A stretch of 64,000 nucleotides of DNA. Origin: Corallococcus sp. CA053C. GTDB taxonomy: Bacteria; Myxococcota; Myxococcia; Myxococcales; Myxococcaceae. How positions within the stretch are numbered: the stretch's first letter is position 1; every line of letters begins with the position of its first letter. The stretch covers positions 1 to 64,000 of the forward strand of contig NZ_RAWA01000001.1 of assembly GCF_003611675.1 (NCBI RefSeq), in the 5' to 3' direction. A program made the position numbers and the translations under genes. The notes beneath the pieces were generated by a model. It saw nothing but the letters and a program-made list of their open reading frames with translations, searched no databases and had not been told where the DNA came from. Shown here one piece after another: positions 1 through 7,670 of the stretch.

Positions 1-1
1 C

Positions 2-1342
2 GCCCGCCCCAACCCGAACCGCCCCCTGCGCGAGGACCTGGTCCTCCAGGCGTGTCTGGAGGCCTACGGCGGCGTGCGCCGCGAGGGCCGCCTGTCCGAC
101 CGCGCGCTGGAGTTCGTCCTGCGCCGCAAGACACTCCTCTACTCCACCGAACGCCGCGCCGTGGCGGAACGCGTCTACGCGCTCCTGCGCCGCCAGCGCA
201 CCGTGGACTACCTCCTGGAGCACTCGCACCGCAACTTCGAGACGCTCGACGGCACCCGCCAGGACGTCATGCGGCTCGCCACGTCGCGCATCCTCCACGG
301 CGAGGACCCCAACTACGTCGCGCGCACCTGCGGCCTCAGCGGCCCGGACATCACCGTGCTCGACCGCCTCCCGGACGCCGCCGCGGAGCTGGACGCCCTG
401 CCCGACTCCAAGCGCTTCCCCATCGCCGCATCGCTGCCGGACTTCCTCGCGGAGAAGTTCCGCGCCGTCTTCGGCAAGGACGCCAGCCGCGCCGCCGAGG
501 CGATGAACGAGCGCGCCCCCCTCTTCGCCCGCGTCAACGCGCTCAAGGGTGACCGCGCCCAGCTCCAGGAGCGGCTCGCCGCGGAGGACGTGGAGTCCAC
601 GAAGCCCACCGCCCTGTCTCCCTTCGGCATCGTGATGGAGACGCGGCTCAACATCTTCTCGCTCCAGAACTTCAAGGACGGCTGGCTCGAAATCCAGGAC
701 GAGGGCAGCCAGCTGCTCGGCATGCTCGTGGACGCGCCGCCCACCCGCGTCGTGGACGCGTGCGCGGGCGCGGGCGGCAAGACGCTCCAGCTGGCCGCGC
801 AGATGAAGAACCGCGGCGACCTGCACGCGCTCGACGTGGACGAGGGCCGCATGGAGGACCTGCGCAAGCGCGCGCGCCGCGCCGGCGTGCACAACGTGCG
901 CACGCAGATCATCCCCCCGGAAGGGCCGGAGGCGGAGGCCGCGCTCGCGCCCCTCAAGGGCCTGGCGGACCGCGTGCTCGTGGACGCGCCGTGCAGCGGC
1001 ACCGGCACCTTCCGCCGCAAGCCGGACGCCCGCTACCGCCTCACGCCGGAGTCCCTGGCGGAGCACGTGGCGCGGCAGAAGGCCCTGCTCGCGCGCTTCG
1101 CCACGCTGGTGAAGCCCGGCGGCCGGCTCATCTACGGAACGTGCAGCGTGCTGCGCGAGGAGAACGAGGAGGTGGTGGAGGACTTCCTGTCCCAGCACCC
1201 CGAGTTCACCGTGCGCCCCGTGGCCGAAGTCCTCGGCGCCGAGCTGGGCGCGAAGGTGAGCTCCGGCCCGTTCCTGCGGCTGGCCCCGCACACCCACGGC
1301 ACCGACGGCTTCTTCGGCGCCGTGCTCGTCCGCGCGAAGTAG
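2..1342 (+). CDS. RsmB/NOP-family RNA (cytosine-5) methyltransferase, 5' end outside window
   Basis: SAM-dependent RNA m5C methyltransferase of the RsmB/NOL1/NOP2 family, expected to act on 16S rRNA in the cytoplasm. The frame is open to the left edge, so about 446 residues are visible and the true start is upstream; a GTG at 74 is only an internal candidate. The N-terminal third is helical and NusB-like (TERRAVAERVYALLRRQRTV). SAM motif I is DACAGAGGKTLQLA near nt 750. The two family cysteines are in DAPCSGTGTFRRKPD near nt 985 (PCS, motif IV) and YGTCSVLREENEE near nt 1135 (TCS, motif VI). Only 31 bp separate it from the next gene on the same strand, which suggests co-transcription. RsmB versus another member of the family cannot be settled here. 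Confidence 0.9.
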   Translation, partial: ARPNPNRPLREDLVLQACLEAYGGVRREGRLSDRALEFVLRRKTLLYSTERRAVAERVYALLRRQRTVDYLLEHSHRNFETLDGTRQDVMRLATSRILHGEDPNYVARTCGLSGPDITVLDRLPDAAAELDALPDSKRFPIAASLPDFLAEKFRAVFGKDASRAAEAMNERAPLFARVNALKGDRAQLQERLAAEDVESTKPTALSPFGIVMETRLNIFSLQNFKDGWLEIQDEGSQLLGMLVDAPPTRVVDACAGAGGKTLQLAAQMKNRGDLHALDVDEGRMEDLRKRARRAGVHNVRTQIIPPEGPEAEAALAPLKGLADRVLVDAPCSGTGTFRRKPDARYRLTPESLAEHVARQKALLARFATLVKPGGRLIYGTCSVLREENEEVVEDFLSQHPEFTVRPVAEVLGAELGAKVSSGPFLRLAPHTHGTDGFFGAVLVRAK

Positions 1343-1373
1343 CCCCGCACTCCCCCCGAAAGGCACCCCGGCC

Positions 1374-3146
1374 ATGTCGCCAGCCGTCCACTACCGCGTC
1401 GCCATGCCCCGCCCGCATGCGCACCTGTTCGAGGTGGAGGCCACCTTCCCCGCCGGGCCCGACACGCTCGACGCGGTGATGCCGGTGTGGACGCCGGGCA
1501 GCTACCTGGTGCGCGAGTACGCCCGCCAGGTGCAGGACCTCACCGCCACCGACGGCGAAGGCCGGCCCCTGCCGGTGCGCCGCGTGGACAAGCGCACCTG
1601 GCGCGTGGACGCGAGGGGGCAGGCCGTCACGCTGCGCTACCGCGTCTACGCGAACGAGCTCACCGTGCGCACCAGCCACCTGGACGGCAGCCACGGCTAC
1701 TTCAACGGCGCCACCGTGTTCCTCTACACGGAAGCCACACGCGCCCTGCCCCACCACGTCACCGTGGACGCGCCCCCGGACTGGCGCACGTTCTGTGCGC
1801 TGGACGCCGAAGGCAGCACGTTCCACGCGCAGGACTACGACACGCTGGTGGACAGCCCCTTCGAGGTCGGCCCGCACACGCCGCTCACCTTCACGGTCGC
1901 GGGTGTGCCGCACGAGGTGGTGGTCTGGGGCGACAGCGTGCCGGACGCGGAGCGGCTGTGCGCGGACATGCAGCGCGTCTGCGAGGCCCAGGCGCGCATG
2001 TATGACGGCCTGCCGCTGAAGCGCTACCTGTTCCTCGTCTACCTCACCGACAAGGGCCGGGGCGGCCTGGAGCACCAGGCCTCCACCGCGCTGCTCTTCC
2101 CGCGCCTGTCCCTGTCCACGTACCGGGGCTGGGAGGACTTCCTCACGCTGGTGGCGCACGAGTACTTCCACCTGTGGAACATCAAGCGCGTGAAGCCGCG
2201 CGCGCTGGTGCCGTTCGACTACTCGCAGGAGAACTACACCACGCTGCTGTGGGCCTTCGAGGGCGGCACCGCCTACTACGACAACCTCTTCGTGCGCCGC
2301 GCGGGCCTGATGTCCGCGTCGCGTTACCTGGCCCGCCTGGGGGAGACGTTCAGCCTGCTGCACTCCACCCCGGGCCGCCGCGTGCAGACGCTCACCGAGG
2401 CGTCGCTCGTCAGCTGGGTGAAGCACTACCGCCCCGACGAACACTCGCCCAACAGCGCCGTCTCCTACTACCTGAAGGGCGAGGTCGTCTGCGCGCTGCT
2501 GGACCTGGAGGTCCGCCGCGCCACCCGCGACGCGAGGTGCCTGGATGACGCCATGCGGTTGCTGTGGCAACGCCATGGCGACGGCTCCGGCGTGCCCGAG
2601 GATGGCGTGGAGAAGGCCGCGAGCGAAGTGGCCGGTGTGGACCTGACGCCCTTCTTCGACCGCGCGGTGCGCTCCACCGGGGACCTGGACTACAGCGTCT
2701 TCGAGCACGTGGGGCTGGAGGTGTCCTTCCGCGTGCGCGAGGCCCCCAACGACAAGGGCGGCACGCCGCCGCGCCTCAAGAGCGAGCCCAAGCCGAAGGG
2801 CTGGCTGGGCGTCACCCTGCGGGGCGCCGCGACGCTCGCCACCGTCCCGGAGGGCACCCCCGCGCTGGAGGCCGGCCTCTATCCGGAGGACGACGTGGTG
2901 GCGCTGGACGGCTGGCGCGTGGACGGCGCGGGGCTCATCGCGCGGTGCGAGGACAAGCGCCCGGGCGACACGGTGAAGGTGACGCTGTTCCGCCGCGACC
3001 GGCTGGTGGAGGTGCCGGTGGTGCTGGGACAGAAGCCCGCGGATGCCGTGTGGCTCCAGCGCGTGGAGCGCCCCACCGACGCGCAGAAGGCCGCGTTCCA
3101 GGCGTGGCTCGGCGCCCCGTGGGACGAGACCCCGGGCCCGGCGTAG
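1374..3146 (+). CDS. M61-family (glycyl aminopeptidase-type) metallopeptidase with PDZ domain
   Basis: 590-aa member of the M61 peptidase family, zinc aminopeptidases that favour N-terminal Gly or Ala. The N-terminal half is a beta-rich domain. The gluzincin motif HEYFHLWNIKRVKP lies near residue 262, and AFEGGTAYYDNLF about 35 residues later supplies the third zinc-ligand glutamate region. A PDZ domain occupies roughly residues 475-560 (GWLGVTLRG, then ALEAGLYPEDDVVALDGWRV). This domain order and length are normal for the family. There is no obvious signal peptide, so a cytoplasmic location is likely. It starts at ATG 1374 behind the methyltransferase gene and is followed 16 bp later by the next gene, so the three probably form an operon. 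Confidence 0.93.
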   Translation: MSPAVHYRVAMPRPHAHLFEVEATFPAGPDTLDAVMPVWTPGSYLVREYARQVQDLTATDGEGRPLPVRRVDKRTWRVDARGQAVTLRYRVYANELTVRTSHLDGSHGYFNGATVFLYTEATRALPHHVTVDAPPDWRTFCALDAEGSTFHAQDYDTLVDSPFEVGPHTPLTFTVAGVPHEVVVWGDSVPDAERLCADMQRVCEAQARMYDGLPLKRYLFLVYLTDKGRGGLEHQASTALLFPRLSLSTYRGWEDFLTLVAHEYFHLWNIKRVKPRALVPFDYSQENYTTLLWAFEGGTAYYDNLFVRRAGLMSASRYLARLGETFSLLHSTPGRRVQTLTEASLVSWVKHYRPDEHSPNSAVSYYLKGEVVCALLDLEVRRATRDARCLDDAMRLLWQRHGDGSGVPEDGVEKAASEVAGVDLTPFFDRAVRSTGDLDYSVFEHVGLEVSFRVREAPNDKGGTPPRLKSEPKPKGWLGVTLRGAATLATVPEGTPALEAGLYPEDDVVALDGWRVDGAGLIARCEDKRPGDTVKVTLFRRDRLVEVPVVLGQKPADAVWLQRVERPTDAQKAAFQAWLGAPWDETPGPA

Positions 3147-3162
3147 TAGGCTTCGCGGCCCC

Positions 3163-4599
3163 ATGGTCGCACCCGCTTCCGACCGCTGCCCGTCCCATCC
3201 CACCGTCGCCGCCGGCTGGCGGTGTGAACAGTGCGAGTCCCTGCTCTGCCCCGCGTGCGTGGAGACGCGGCGCATGGGCCCGGTGGAGTACTTCGCCTGC
3301 GGGCACTGCCAGGGAACGGCGAACGTGCTGCTGCGCCGCCGCTCGCACCAGGACTTCATGGAGCGGCTGCCGGGGGCCCTGCGCTTCCCCCTCACCGTCC
3401 CGGGCCTGCAGACGCTCGTCGCCGTCAGCCTGATGCTGGCCGTGCTGCGCTCGCTCGCGGTGGGCATCCGCCTGTTCCAGGTGTTGCCGCTGACGCTCGC
3501 GCTGGGCGTCTTCTGGTCCGCCCTCTTCGCGCTCGTGCGGGGCGCGGCCCGGGGCGATGCGGATCCGGAGCTGCCCGGCTTCACCGACATCGTCCGGGAC
3601 ACGCTCCGGCCCGGGCTGCGGGGCCTGGCCGTCACGGTGGGCGTCTTCCTGCCCGCGTCCGTCCGCGCCCTGTCCCTGCTCGCACCGTCCGAGCGCGCCG
3701 TGCTCAAGCTCATCGGCGCCCCGCTGGAGGCCCTGCTGTCACCGGCCGCGCTGGAGGATCCGCTCACCTGGGGGCTCGCGCTCGGAGGCTTCCTGTGGCT
3801 GCCGTGGGCGTGGCTGCTGGCCGCCGCGGAGCAGCCGCTCCTCTCCGCGCTGCATCCCCGCAACGCGCTCCGGTGCATCCGGGCGCTGGGGCGTGACGCG
3901 GGCATCGTGATGGGCGTGTTCACGCTGCTGGCCCTGCTCCACGGGGGGATGCACCAGCGCGCGGAGGTGGTGCTCGACTTCGGAATCTTCTTCGTGTCGC
4001 GGTGGATCGCGGAGGCGCTCACCTGCCTCGTACCCTTCGCCGCCGCGAACCTGCTGGGGCTCGTGCTGTACGTGCACGGGGATGCGCTGGGCTACCTGCC
4101 CGCGCGCGACGTCCTGGTGCCCGTGCTGGGTGACGCGCGTCCGGAGCGGGGCCCGCAGGCGCTGCGCGAAGCCGCGCCCACCGGGCCTGTTGCCGCCACC
4201 GACGAAGCACCGAGCACCGGGGACGACTCCCCGGCCGAACAGCTGGCCGCGTTCACGGCGGCGGTGGAGGCGCGCGACGTGGCCCGGGCGATCGCGCTGT
4301 ACGGCATCCTTCGCGTTCTGCCCCGCATGAAGCTTTCACCCGCGCACCATCTGTTCATTGGGCAAGCCGCGGCAGTGGAAGGAGATTTCCCACTGTCGGT
4401 CCTCGCGCTGGAAGCCGCGGCGGACGTGGCGCCCGAGGATCCGCTCGCGCCCCGCGCCCTGGTGCTCCTGGCGCGCGTGCAGGGGGAGAAGATGGGAAAC
4501 GCGGTGCGCGCGGAGGAAATCTACCGGTACATCCTGCACCGGTATCCGGACACGGAGGCCGCACGTTTTGCCCACGCGCGGGTGAAGCCCGCTGCGTGA
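3163..4599 (+). CDS. Membrane protein with N-terminal zinc-finger-like region and C-terminal TPR-like repeats
   Basis: 478-aa protein read from ATG 3163, 16 bp after the M61 stop; an upstream in-frame extension to 3043 lies inside the M61 gene and is arginine-rich junk. The N-terminus has paired Cys/His positions resembling a B-box-type zinc finger (CPSH, CEQC, CPAC, CGHC within the first 47 residues). Several hydrophobic segments follow between about residues 75 and 320 (for example LQTLVAVSLMLAVLRSLAV). After an acidic linker the last 130 residues look like helical TPR-type repeats, ending in EEIYRYILHRYPDTEAARFA, similar to tol-pal/YbgF-type repeats. I do not recognise a specific function; a membrane scaffold is plausible. 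Confidence 0.8.
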   Translation: MVAPASDRCPSHPTVAAGWRCEQCESLLCPACVETRRMGPVEYFACGHCQGTANVLLRRRSHQDFMERLPGALRFPLTVPGLQTLVAVSLMLAVLRSLAVGIRLFQVLPLTLALGVFWSALFALVRGAARGDADPELPGFTDIVRDTLRPGLRGLAVTVGVFLPASVRALSLLAPSERAVLKLIGAPLEALLSPAALEDPLTWGLALGGFLWLPWAWLLAAAEQPLLSALHPRNALRCIRALGRDAGIVMGVFTLLALLHGGMHQRAEVVLDFGIFFVSRWIAEALTCLVPFAAANLLGLVLYVHGDALGYLPARDVLVPVLGDARPERGPQALREAAPTGPVAATDEAPSTGDDSPAEQLAAFTAAVEARDVARAIALYGILRVLPRMKLSPAHHLFIGQAAAVEGDFPLSVLALEAAADVAPEDPLAPRALVLLARVQGEKMGNAVRAEEIYRYILHRYPDTEAARFAHARVKPAA

Positions 4600-4642
4600 C
4601 ACAAGCATTGCCGCCCCCGTCCTCCGGTACCACATTGCGCGC

Positions 4643-5056
4643 ATGGGATGGGTCGGGGGCGTGGGGATGGGAAAGCAGCTGCGGACGTATGGATGGTTGG
4701 GGCTCCTCGCGAGCGTGCTGGTGACGGGCTGTGACGAAGCGCCAAGCGCCAATCGCCACGAGGACTCGTGCGCGGAGCCGGTGTCGTTGCGCGTGGAGGT
4801 GCTGTCCTCGGATGGGGCGCACATCCAGGGCGCCACCGTGACGGCCACGAACCTGGAGAGCAACGTCAGCATCACCGGCGTCACGGATGACCGGGGCGTC
4901 ACCACGGCCATCAACGAAACGCTCGCGCCCAGCGCCATCCGAGTGATGGCCACCGCGGGCTCGCACGTCTCTCTCGCGCAGCACGTGGAGTGGACGTGTG
5001 ATGCGTGCCACTGCACGCCCGTTCCCGGGACCCTCACCCTCGAGCTGAAGGACTGA
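4643..5056 (+). CDS. Small lipoprotein with carboxypeptidase-regulatory-like (Ig-type) domain
   Basis: 137-aa predicted lipoprotein. A short hydrophobic segment ends in the lipobox LVTGC, after which the mature protein would be lipidated and exported. An in-frame ATG at 4667 (MGKQLRTYGWLG) gives a more usual n-region and may be the real start. The mature part (SLRVEVLSSDGAHIQGATVT, then GVTDDRGVTTAI) has the pattern of a carboxypeptidase-regulatory-like beta-sandwich. A DACHC cysteine cluster sits near the C-terminus. It lies 43 bp after the TPR gene and may be part of the same transcript. Function unknown. Confidence 0.8.
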   Translation: MGWVGGVGMGKQLRTYGWLGLLASVLVTGCDEAPSANRHEDSCAEPVSLRVEVLSSDGAHIQGATVTATNLESNVSITGVTDDRGVTTAINETLAPSAIRVMATAGSHVSLAQHVEWTCDACHCTPVPGTLTLELKD

Positions 5057-5344
5057 CCTCGAAGACAGGCCCGAACGGGCTCCCTTCGGCTCCGACGACG
5101 GGAAATCCGCCGTCCCAGCCCGTCGCATGGTTGTATTGACCCGCCTGCGTGCGGTACGGATTGCGCCATGCGTCAAACCTGCATGCGCGCCTCCGCTCCG
5201 GTCAGGCATTCCTTGCGCCAGGTCGCCCGCTCGGTGGGCCTGACGACGGGCTTTCGGATGTGTTGTCGCGGCACTGGTGTTCCCCCGCTCCAGTAAGCCG
5301 TGCATCCGCGCTACCCGCCAGGTAGGCATTACCGAAGGTCCCCC
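5057..5344. other. Intergenic stretch before rnhB
   Basis: 288 bp without a gene I can support. It contains a small inverted repeat (GCCCGAACGGGC) about 15 bp after the lipoprotein stop, lacking a T-run, and a 42-codon ORF at 5168-5296 without a ribosome-binding site or recognisable features. A promoter for rnhB may lie here but I see no clear consensus. Confidence 0.4.
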
Positions 5345-6223
5345 ATGCCAGCAGACAGTGTGGAAACGCTGCTCCGATGCTCGGTCTCCGAGCTGACGGA
5401 GCGCTTCGTCGCCCAGGCCCATCCCGTCCCCCAGGGGATGCTGGAGGCGCTGGACGCAGACCCCCGCCAGGGCGCGCAGGGGCTCGCGAAGAAGCTGCGC
5501 TCCCGCCAGGAGAAGAACCGGGCGGAGGGCCAGCGGCTGCGGCACCTGCTCAAGTTCGAGACGGAGCTGTGGGAGCAGGGGCTGCTCAAGGTCGCGGGAG
5601 TAGACGAGGCGGGCATGGCGCCGCTCGCGGGCCCCGTCGTCGCGGCGGCGGCCATCCTGCCGCGGGGCTACCGGCTCCGGGGGCTGGACGACTCGAAGAA
5701 GATTCTGGACCCGGACAAGCGCGAGGCCCTGGCGGAGGCCCTCAAGCGCGACGTGGTGGCGTGGGCGGTGGGCCAGGCGGAGGTGGAGGAGATTGATCAG
5801 CTCAACATCTACCACGCGGGCCTGCTGGCGATGCGCCGCGCGGTGGAGGGGCTGGGGCTGACGCCGGACTACGTGCTGGTGGACGCGCGCACCATCCCGC
5901 AGTGCGCGGCGCCGCAGCGGGGCATCATCAAGGGTGACTCGCTGTCATTGAGCATCGCGGCGGCGTCCGTGCTGGCGAAGACGACGCGGGACCGGCTGAT
6001 GACGGAGCTGGACGCGCGCTATCCGGGCTACGGCCTGGCAGCCCACAAGGGCTACCCCACCGCGCAGCACGTGGCGGCGATCCAGGCCCTGGGGGTGCTG
6101 CCCATCCACCGACGGAGCTTCGGACCGGTGCGCGAGGCGCTCGGTCTGGGGCAGCCCTCTGCGCCGGTTCCGATGCAGGCGGAGTTGTTCGCCGCTACTC
6201 CCACTCCCATGGCGAAGCGATGA
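5345..6223 (+). CDS. rnhB: Ribonuclease HII with N-terminal extension
   Basis: 292-aa RNase HII, which removes ribonucleotides and RNA primers from DNA. ATG 5345 ([10 protein letters not shown]) is preferred to the upstream ATG at 5300. Residues 1-80 form a helical extension ([20 protein letters not shown]) resembling that of Bacillus-type RNase HII. The catalytic carboxylates are present: the D and E of GVDEAG near residue 83, D in VLVDA and D in KTTRD. The usual GRG motif directly after DEA, known to read the ribonucleotide 2'-OH, is GMA here ([12 protein letters not shown]). The stop overlaps the start of the next gene (ATGA), so the two are translationally coupled. A fragment of this gene is duplicated at 20355-20500. 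Confidence 0.95.
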   Translation: MPADSVETLLRCSVSELTERFVAQAHPVPQGMLEALDADPRQGAQGLAKKLRSRQEKNRAEGQRLRHLLKFETELWEQGLLKVAGVDEAGMAPLAGPVVAAAAILPRGYRLRGLDDSKKILDPDKREALAEALKRDVVAWAVGQAEVEEIDQLNIYHAGLLAMRRAVEGLGLTPDYVLVDARTIPQCAAPQRGIIKGDSLSLSIAAASVLAKTTRDRLMTELDARYPGYGLAAHKGYPTAQHVAAIQALGVLPIHRRSFGPVREALGLGQPSAPVPMQAELFAATPTPMAKR

Positions 6224-6861
6224 GCGCGGACCGGGACATCGACGGGTGGTTGGCGGAGCGGGGCGTCACGCTGAGGGACGCGCGCGTACGGGCGCGGGGC
6301 GTGCTGGAAGAGGCAGGGCTCACGCGGCCGGGCAAGGCGCGCATGAGCGAGCCCAAGCTGATGCGCGCCGCCGAGGTGCTGACCGAGCGCTTCTTCCAGG
6401 TGTGCGCCGACCCTGCCTGCTTCCAGGTGGCGACAGCGAGCGGTCGTGAGCCTTTACGGGTGGAACCCCGGAGCCACTGCGCCCGGTGCGGAGGGTCCGC
6501 CAACCGGAGAGCGGAGGTGGCGTTCCTGGAGATGTGCCGCAACCTGAACGTCCACCGAGTGGTGGTGGTGGGCGGGTCGCCCGCGGTGCGTGAGGAATTG
6601 GAAGCAAAGCTGGGCAATCACATCCAGCTGCGCATGGTGGACGGCACCGAGCGGCGCACGTCGGACCGCGCGAAGAGCGACTTGGAATGGGCGGACCTGG
6701 TGCTGGTGTGGGGCGCCACGGAATTGCATCACAAGGTGTCTGGCCATTACACGCACGGCCCGCCGGCGCATCACCACAAGGTGGTGCACGTGGTGCGGCG
6801 GGGCGTGGCCGCGCTGCTGGATGAGGCGATGATCCATTTGCAGCGCGCCGCCGTGCGCTGA
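6220..6861 (+). CDS. Putative zinc-binding protein with DUF2325-like C-terminal domain
   Basis: 213-aa protein whose ATG overlaps the rnhB stop. The middle has four cysteines in zinc-ribbon spacing (CADPAC about residues 68-73, then CARC about residues 88-91). The C-terminal half begins [19 protein letters not shown] and ends with [13 protein letters not shown] followed by [20 protein letters not shown]. That arrangement resembles DUF2325 domains, which read like small Rossmann-type modules with a conserved Asp/His set. The fixed overlap with rnhB hints at a shared nucleic-acid role, but this is inference. A near-identical but N-terminally truncated copy is at 20501-21067. Confidence 0.75.
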   Translation: MSADRDIDGWLAERGVTLRDARVRARGVLEEAGLTRPGKARMSEPKLMRAAEVLTERFFQVCADPACFQVATASGREPLRVEPRSHCARCGGSANRRAEVAFLEMCRNLNVHRVVVVGGSPAVREELEAKLGNHIQLRMVDGTERRTSDRAKSDLEWADLVLVWGATELHHKVSGHYTHGPPAHHHKVVHVVRRGVAALLDEAMIHLQRAAVR

Positions 6862-6878
6862 GCGGTGTCTTCACGGCG

Positions 6879-6903
6879 GCGGGTTCGATTCCCGCCGCGT
6901 CCA
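6879..6903 (+). other. tRNA/tmRNA 3'-end-like fragment (copy A)
   Basis: The sequence has a T-arm: stem gcggg/cccgc around loop TTCGATT, followed by an acceptor-like 3' strand ending gtcca. No D-arm or anticodon arm precedes it (the DUF2325-like gene does), so it is not a complete tRNA. It resembles the 3' remnant left when an element integrates at a tRNA or tmRNA gene. Related copies are at 21085 and 28012. Confidence 0.65.
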
Positions 6904-6956
6904 TCCAAGAAACCCAGCCATCTTGAATGAGCCGTCCGCACGACAGCGGGTGCTAA

Positions 6957-7020
6957 GTGCGGGTCAGGCTTCTCAAGCCCTTCGCCATGTCCACCCGCCC
7001 CGACACGCTTCTGCTGCTGC
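6957..7020 (+). pseudogene. ISL3-family transposase fragment
   Basis: A short plus-strand stretch reads LLKPFAMSTRPDTLLLL. The intact ISL3 transposase at 9905-11557 has LLNPLAMPTSPDTLLRL in its middle. Nothing else of the transposase is recognisable around it, so this is a fragment of an older insertion. Confidence 0.5.
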
Positions 7021-7059
7021 CAAGCAGGAGCAGCGTGGCCGCGGCGGCCAGGGCGAGCA

Positions 7060-7210
7060 AGGAGACACGCATGTGGGGCTGCTCGGGAAAATCCGAGCGC
7101 AGTCTGGCGGCAATCTGCTGGGGGCTCCAGCGCCGGGCCAGGCCCTGATCCACCTCGTCCCGATGACACGCCGCCGAATCTCCAGCCTGTCCTCCCCCGT
7201 CAGCCTTGCT
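7060..7210 (-). pseudogene. IS30-family transposase remnant
   Basis: On the minus strand one frame gives LTGEDRLEIRRR and a shifted frame gives ARRWSPQQIAARLRSDFP followed by HMRVS. These match the N-terminal helix and the WSPEQIAGRL/MRVSHETIY block of IS30-family transposases. The two blocks are much closer than in an intact protein and in different frames, so the gene carries a deletion and a frameshift. Confidence 0.6.
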
Positions 7211-7415
7211 GCTTTCCCTCGGCCTCGCACCCAGTGCCTCCCGTCGAGCAGGGTGCCATGGTGAGCACCCGAGTGGCGCGTTCACCGCTTGAGACCGCCG
7301 CCGGTTCGGTGGCCACTCCCAACCTGCCGCGCACCCGCAGGCGTCCACACCCCCGGGACGCCAACCCCGCTCCCTACGAGCGCGGAGGAGCAGGGCACTG
7401 CAGGCTCCTGGTGTT

Positions 7416-7475
7416 CCGGCAAGAAGTTGCAGGCCCGTAGCTGCCGGGCCAGGCCTCTCGGCAAGAACTTGCCGG
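7416..7475 (+). promoter_or_regulatory. Two CGGCAA-N4-TTGC(CG) inverted repeats, probable activator binding sites
   Basis: The site at 7459-7474 is a perfect interrupted palindrome, CGGCAA-gaac-TTGCCG. The site at 7416-7433 keeps ccggcaa-gaag-ttgc with a weaker right arm. Their centres are 42 bp apart (four helical turns) and about 110 and 150 bp upstream of the -24 element at 7576. This spacing is usual for enhancer sites of sigma54 activators. The same palindrome recurs upstream of the YcaO operon at 14829-14885. Confidence 0.65.
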
Positions 7476-7574
7476 GTCCCTGTGCTCCGAGTCCCACAAG
7501 TGCTTGCCCCGGAAGTAGCGGCGCCGCTGCAGCGGTGGAGGAAGAGCATTGAACCAATAGGCGCAGCTCGGGGC

Positions 7575-7590
7575 TGGCGCGCGGCTTGCT
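7575..7590 (+). promoter_or_regulatory. Sigma54 (-24/-12) promoter for the 7671 gene
   Basis: TGGCGCG-cggc-TTGCT has the invariant GG at 7576-7577 and GC at 7588-7589 with exactly 10 nt between. It differs from the TGGCACG-N4-TTGCW consensus at one position. Transcription would begin near 7601, leaving a leader of about 70 nt before the ATG at 7671. Confidence 0.7.
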
Positions 7591-7670
7591 CTTGTCTCAG
7601 CGCAAGGACAGCCGGCGCGTGCCCGGTGGCGCTCAAGCCCGTCCTCAACCCAGACGCGAGGATTCACACC

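Larger units (their letters stand above)
5832..6903 (+). repeat. Parent copy of the large direct repeat (rnhB 3' part, DUF2325-like gene, tRNA-end motif)
   Basis: Segments 5832-5977 and 6295-6903 reappear in direct orientation at 20355-20500 and 20501-21109. The second segment aligns with a constant offset of 14,206, so there is no indel across the coding part. The 317 bp at 5978-6294 are absent from the other copy, and a GGCG microhomology lies at that deletion junction. The repeat pair brackets the first accessory island. Confidence 0.9.

Noticed and set aside
1206-4022. 938-aa minus-strand open frame
   Set aside because: Antisense to the M61 and zinc-finger/TPR genes, rich in Arg/Ala/Gly, with no motifs; a by-product of high GC at third codon positions.
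5168-5296. 42-codon ORF upstream of rnhB
   Set aside because: No ribosome-binding site, no recognisable features, and not long enough to support.
6879-6903. Functional tRNA gene
   Set aside because: Only a T-arm and acceptor-like end are present; the D-arm and anticodon arm are missing here and in the copies at 21085 and 28012.
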